In this document: piece by piece, positions 20,804 to 21,421 of the stretch | Position numbering within the stretch: the first letter of the stretch is position 1 | How the letters are laid out: each line of letters begins with the position of its first letter | From: Candidatus Faecivivens stercorigallinarum | GTDB taxonomy: Bacteria > Bacillota > Clostridia > Oscillospirales > Ruminococcaceae | Reading direction: 5' to 3' | Length of the DNA stretch: 21,421 nt | NCBI GenBank assembly: GCA_018715465.1 | Contig: DVLN01000062.1 | Span: 1-21,421 of the forward strand | Program-made: the position numbers and the translations under genes | The notes under the pieces: generated by a model | The model's input: only the letters and a program-made list of their open reading frames with translations | The model's database searches: none | Told to the model about the DNA's origin: nothing

Positions 20804-21421
20804 ATGGATGACCGCGCAATGGAGCTCGCTCTTGAAGAAAAGCAGGATTATTATTTTTATCTGATGATGCACCTGATGCAGGACAGCAAAGCCGAACTGC
20901 TTTTGCAGCAAAAGGGGAGTGGAAAGCCTTATCCTGAGCATGCCGCCCGGATTCTGGGACTGGCAGAAGACCAGATGCGGAAAGAAAACCGGAAAATCGC
21001 TTTCCGTAAAGTTTATAGTATTGCGCAAAAAGCGGCGGTGTTTCTTGTCGCATTTCTGCTGGCCGGGTCGGTCGTAGTGGTCAATGTTGAAGCATTTCGG
21101 GAGGTTTTGAGCAACTGGATTTTGCATTGGGGTCAGAAAAATATGATGATCGTATCGGATATGGATGCAGTACAGGCCGACACGACCAGATATTCCTGTG
21201 TATTTGGATGGCTGCCGGAAGGCTGCACACTGGTGCGGTCGGTTTATGAGGAAATGGAAGTCAGCTATACTGTGTACAGAAACAATGAAGCGGCCGGCAG
21301 TATTCGGATCATGCCGCTGGATGCGGTGCAGCTGAATGATACCGACGGCGCATATATCGAATATCCGCAGATTTATGGTTTTTCAGAGATCATCTACTTT
21401 GAAAAGGATTACGGAGAAATT
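20804..21421 (+). CDS. Membrane anti-sigma-like protein (DUF4367-type), 3' end cut by window
   Basis: Open frame to the window edge, 206 codons seen. The ATG is one base after the sigma-factor stop, with AAAGGAG 9 bases upstream. Residues 1-75 are charged and helical and presumably cytosolic, able to hold the sigma factor. One membrane helix lies at about 76-94 (AAVFLVAFLLAGSVVVVN). The outside part contains the FGWLPEGCTLV motif, typical of DUF4367 domains attached to anti-sigma factors. By this arrangement it should sequester the neighbouring sigma factor and release it on an envelope signal. The family call rests on motif memory and on gene order. The C-terminus is not seen. Confidence 0.82.
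   Translation, partial: MDDRAMELALEEKQDYYFYLMMHLMQDSKAELLLQQKGSGKPYPEHAARILGLAEDQMRKENRKIAFRKVYSIAQKAAVFLVAFLLAGSVVVVNVEAFREVLSNWILHWGQKNMMIVSDMDAVQADTTRYSCVFGWLPEGCTLVRSVYEEMEVSYTVYRNNEAAGSIRIMPLDAVQLNDTDGAYIEYPQIYGFSEIIYFEKDYGEI

Overview
The window reads as chromosomal DNA from a GC-rich anaerobic Bacillota of class Clostridia, most likely the Oscillospiraceae/Ruminococcaceae group. This is inferred from AAAGGAGG-type ribosome sites, many strong TTGACA-N17-TACAAT/TATAAT promoters, an HPr with both His15 and Ser46, an AddB-type nuclease subunit, ECF vitamin transport and a sigma/DUF4367-like anti-sigma pair. I could not run a taxonomic search.

Layout. An HtrA-type surface protease (73-1587) is followed by a large structured intergenic repeat (1720-2177) that ends against the promoter of an amidohydrolase plus unknown-protein operon (2237-4801). 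A dCMP deaminase and an M20 peptidase (4874-6506) follow. Facing them on the minus strand are a pyridoxal/pyridoxamine kinase and an ECF S component (6696-8177), probably a vitamin B6 uptake and salvage pair. From 8564 to 9047 lies a strong-promoter, strong-terminator unit with no credible ORF, a candidate structured ncRNA. A divergent MATE/TetR pair follows (9046-10930); the MATE gene has lost its first membrane segments. Then come an MFS transporter (10927-12231), ptsH (12458-12721) and rimM-trmD (13046-14250).

A second, expanded copy of the large repeat (14355-15043) sits between rimM and addB (15018-18305), where addA is often found. Beyond addB are a two-TM protein, a lipoprotein, a long inverted repeat, and a sigma factor followed by a membrane anti-sigma-like protein cut by the window end.

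The most unusual feature is a family of structured repeats. A two-hairpin motif with conserved loop and linker occurs six times (inside 1720-2177, three times in 14711-15010, at 6489-6582 and at 18328-18430). Its stems differ by compensatory changes, which suggests selection on folded RNA or DNA rather than protein. A larger module carrying further hairpins, one with three compensatory base-pair changes, occurs twice. The copies supply or abut promoters, a terminator arm, an mRNA leader and gene ends. They generate several spurious ORFs and false N-terminal extensions, so starts have been moved accordingly.
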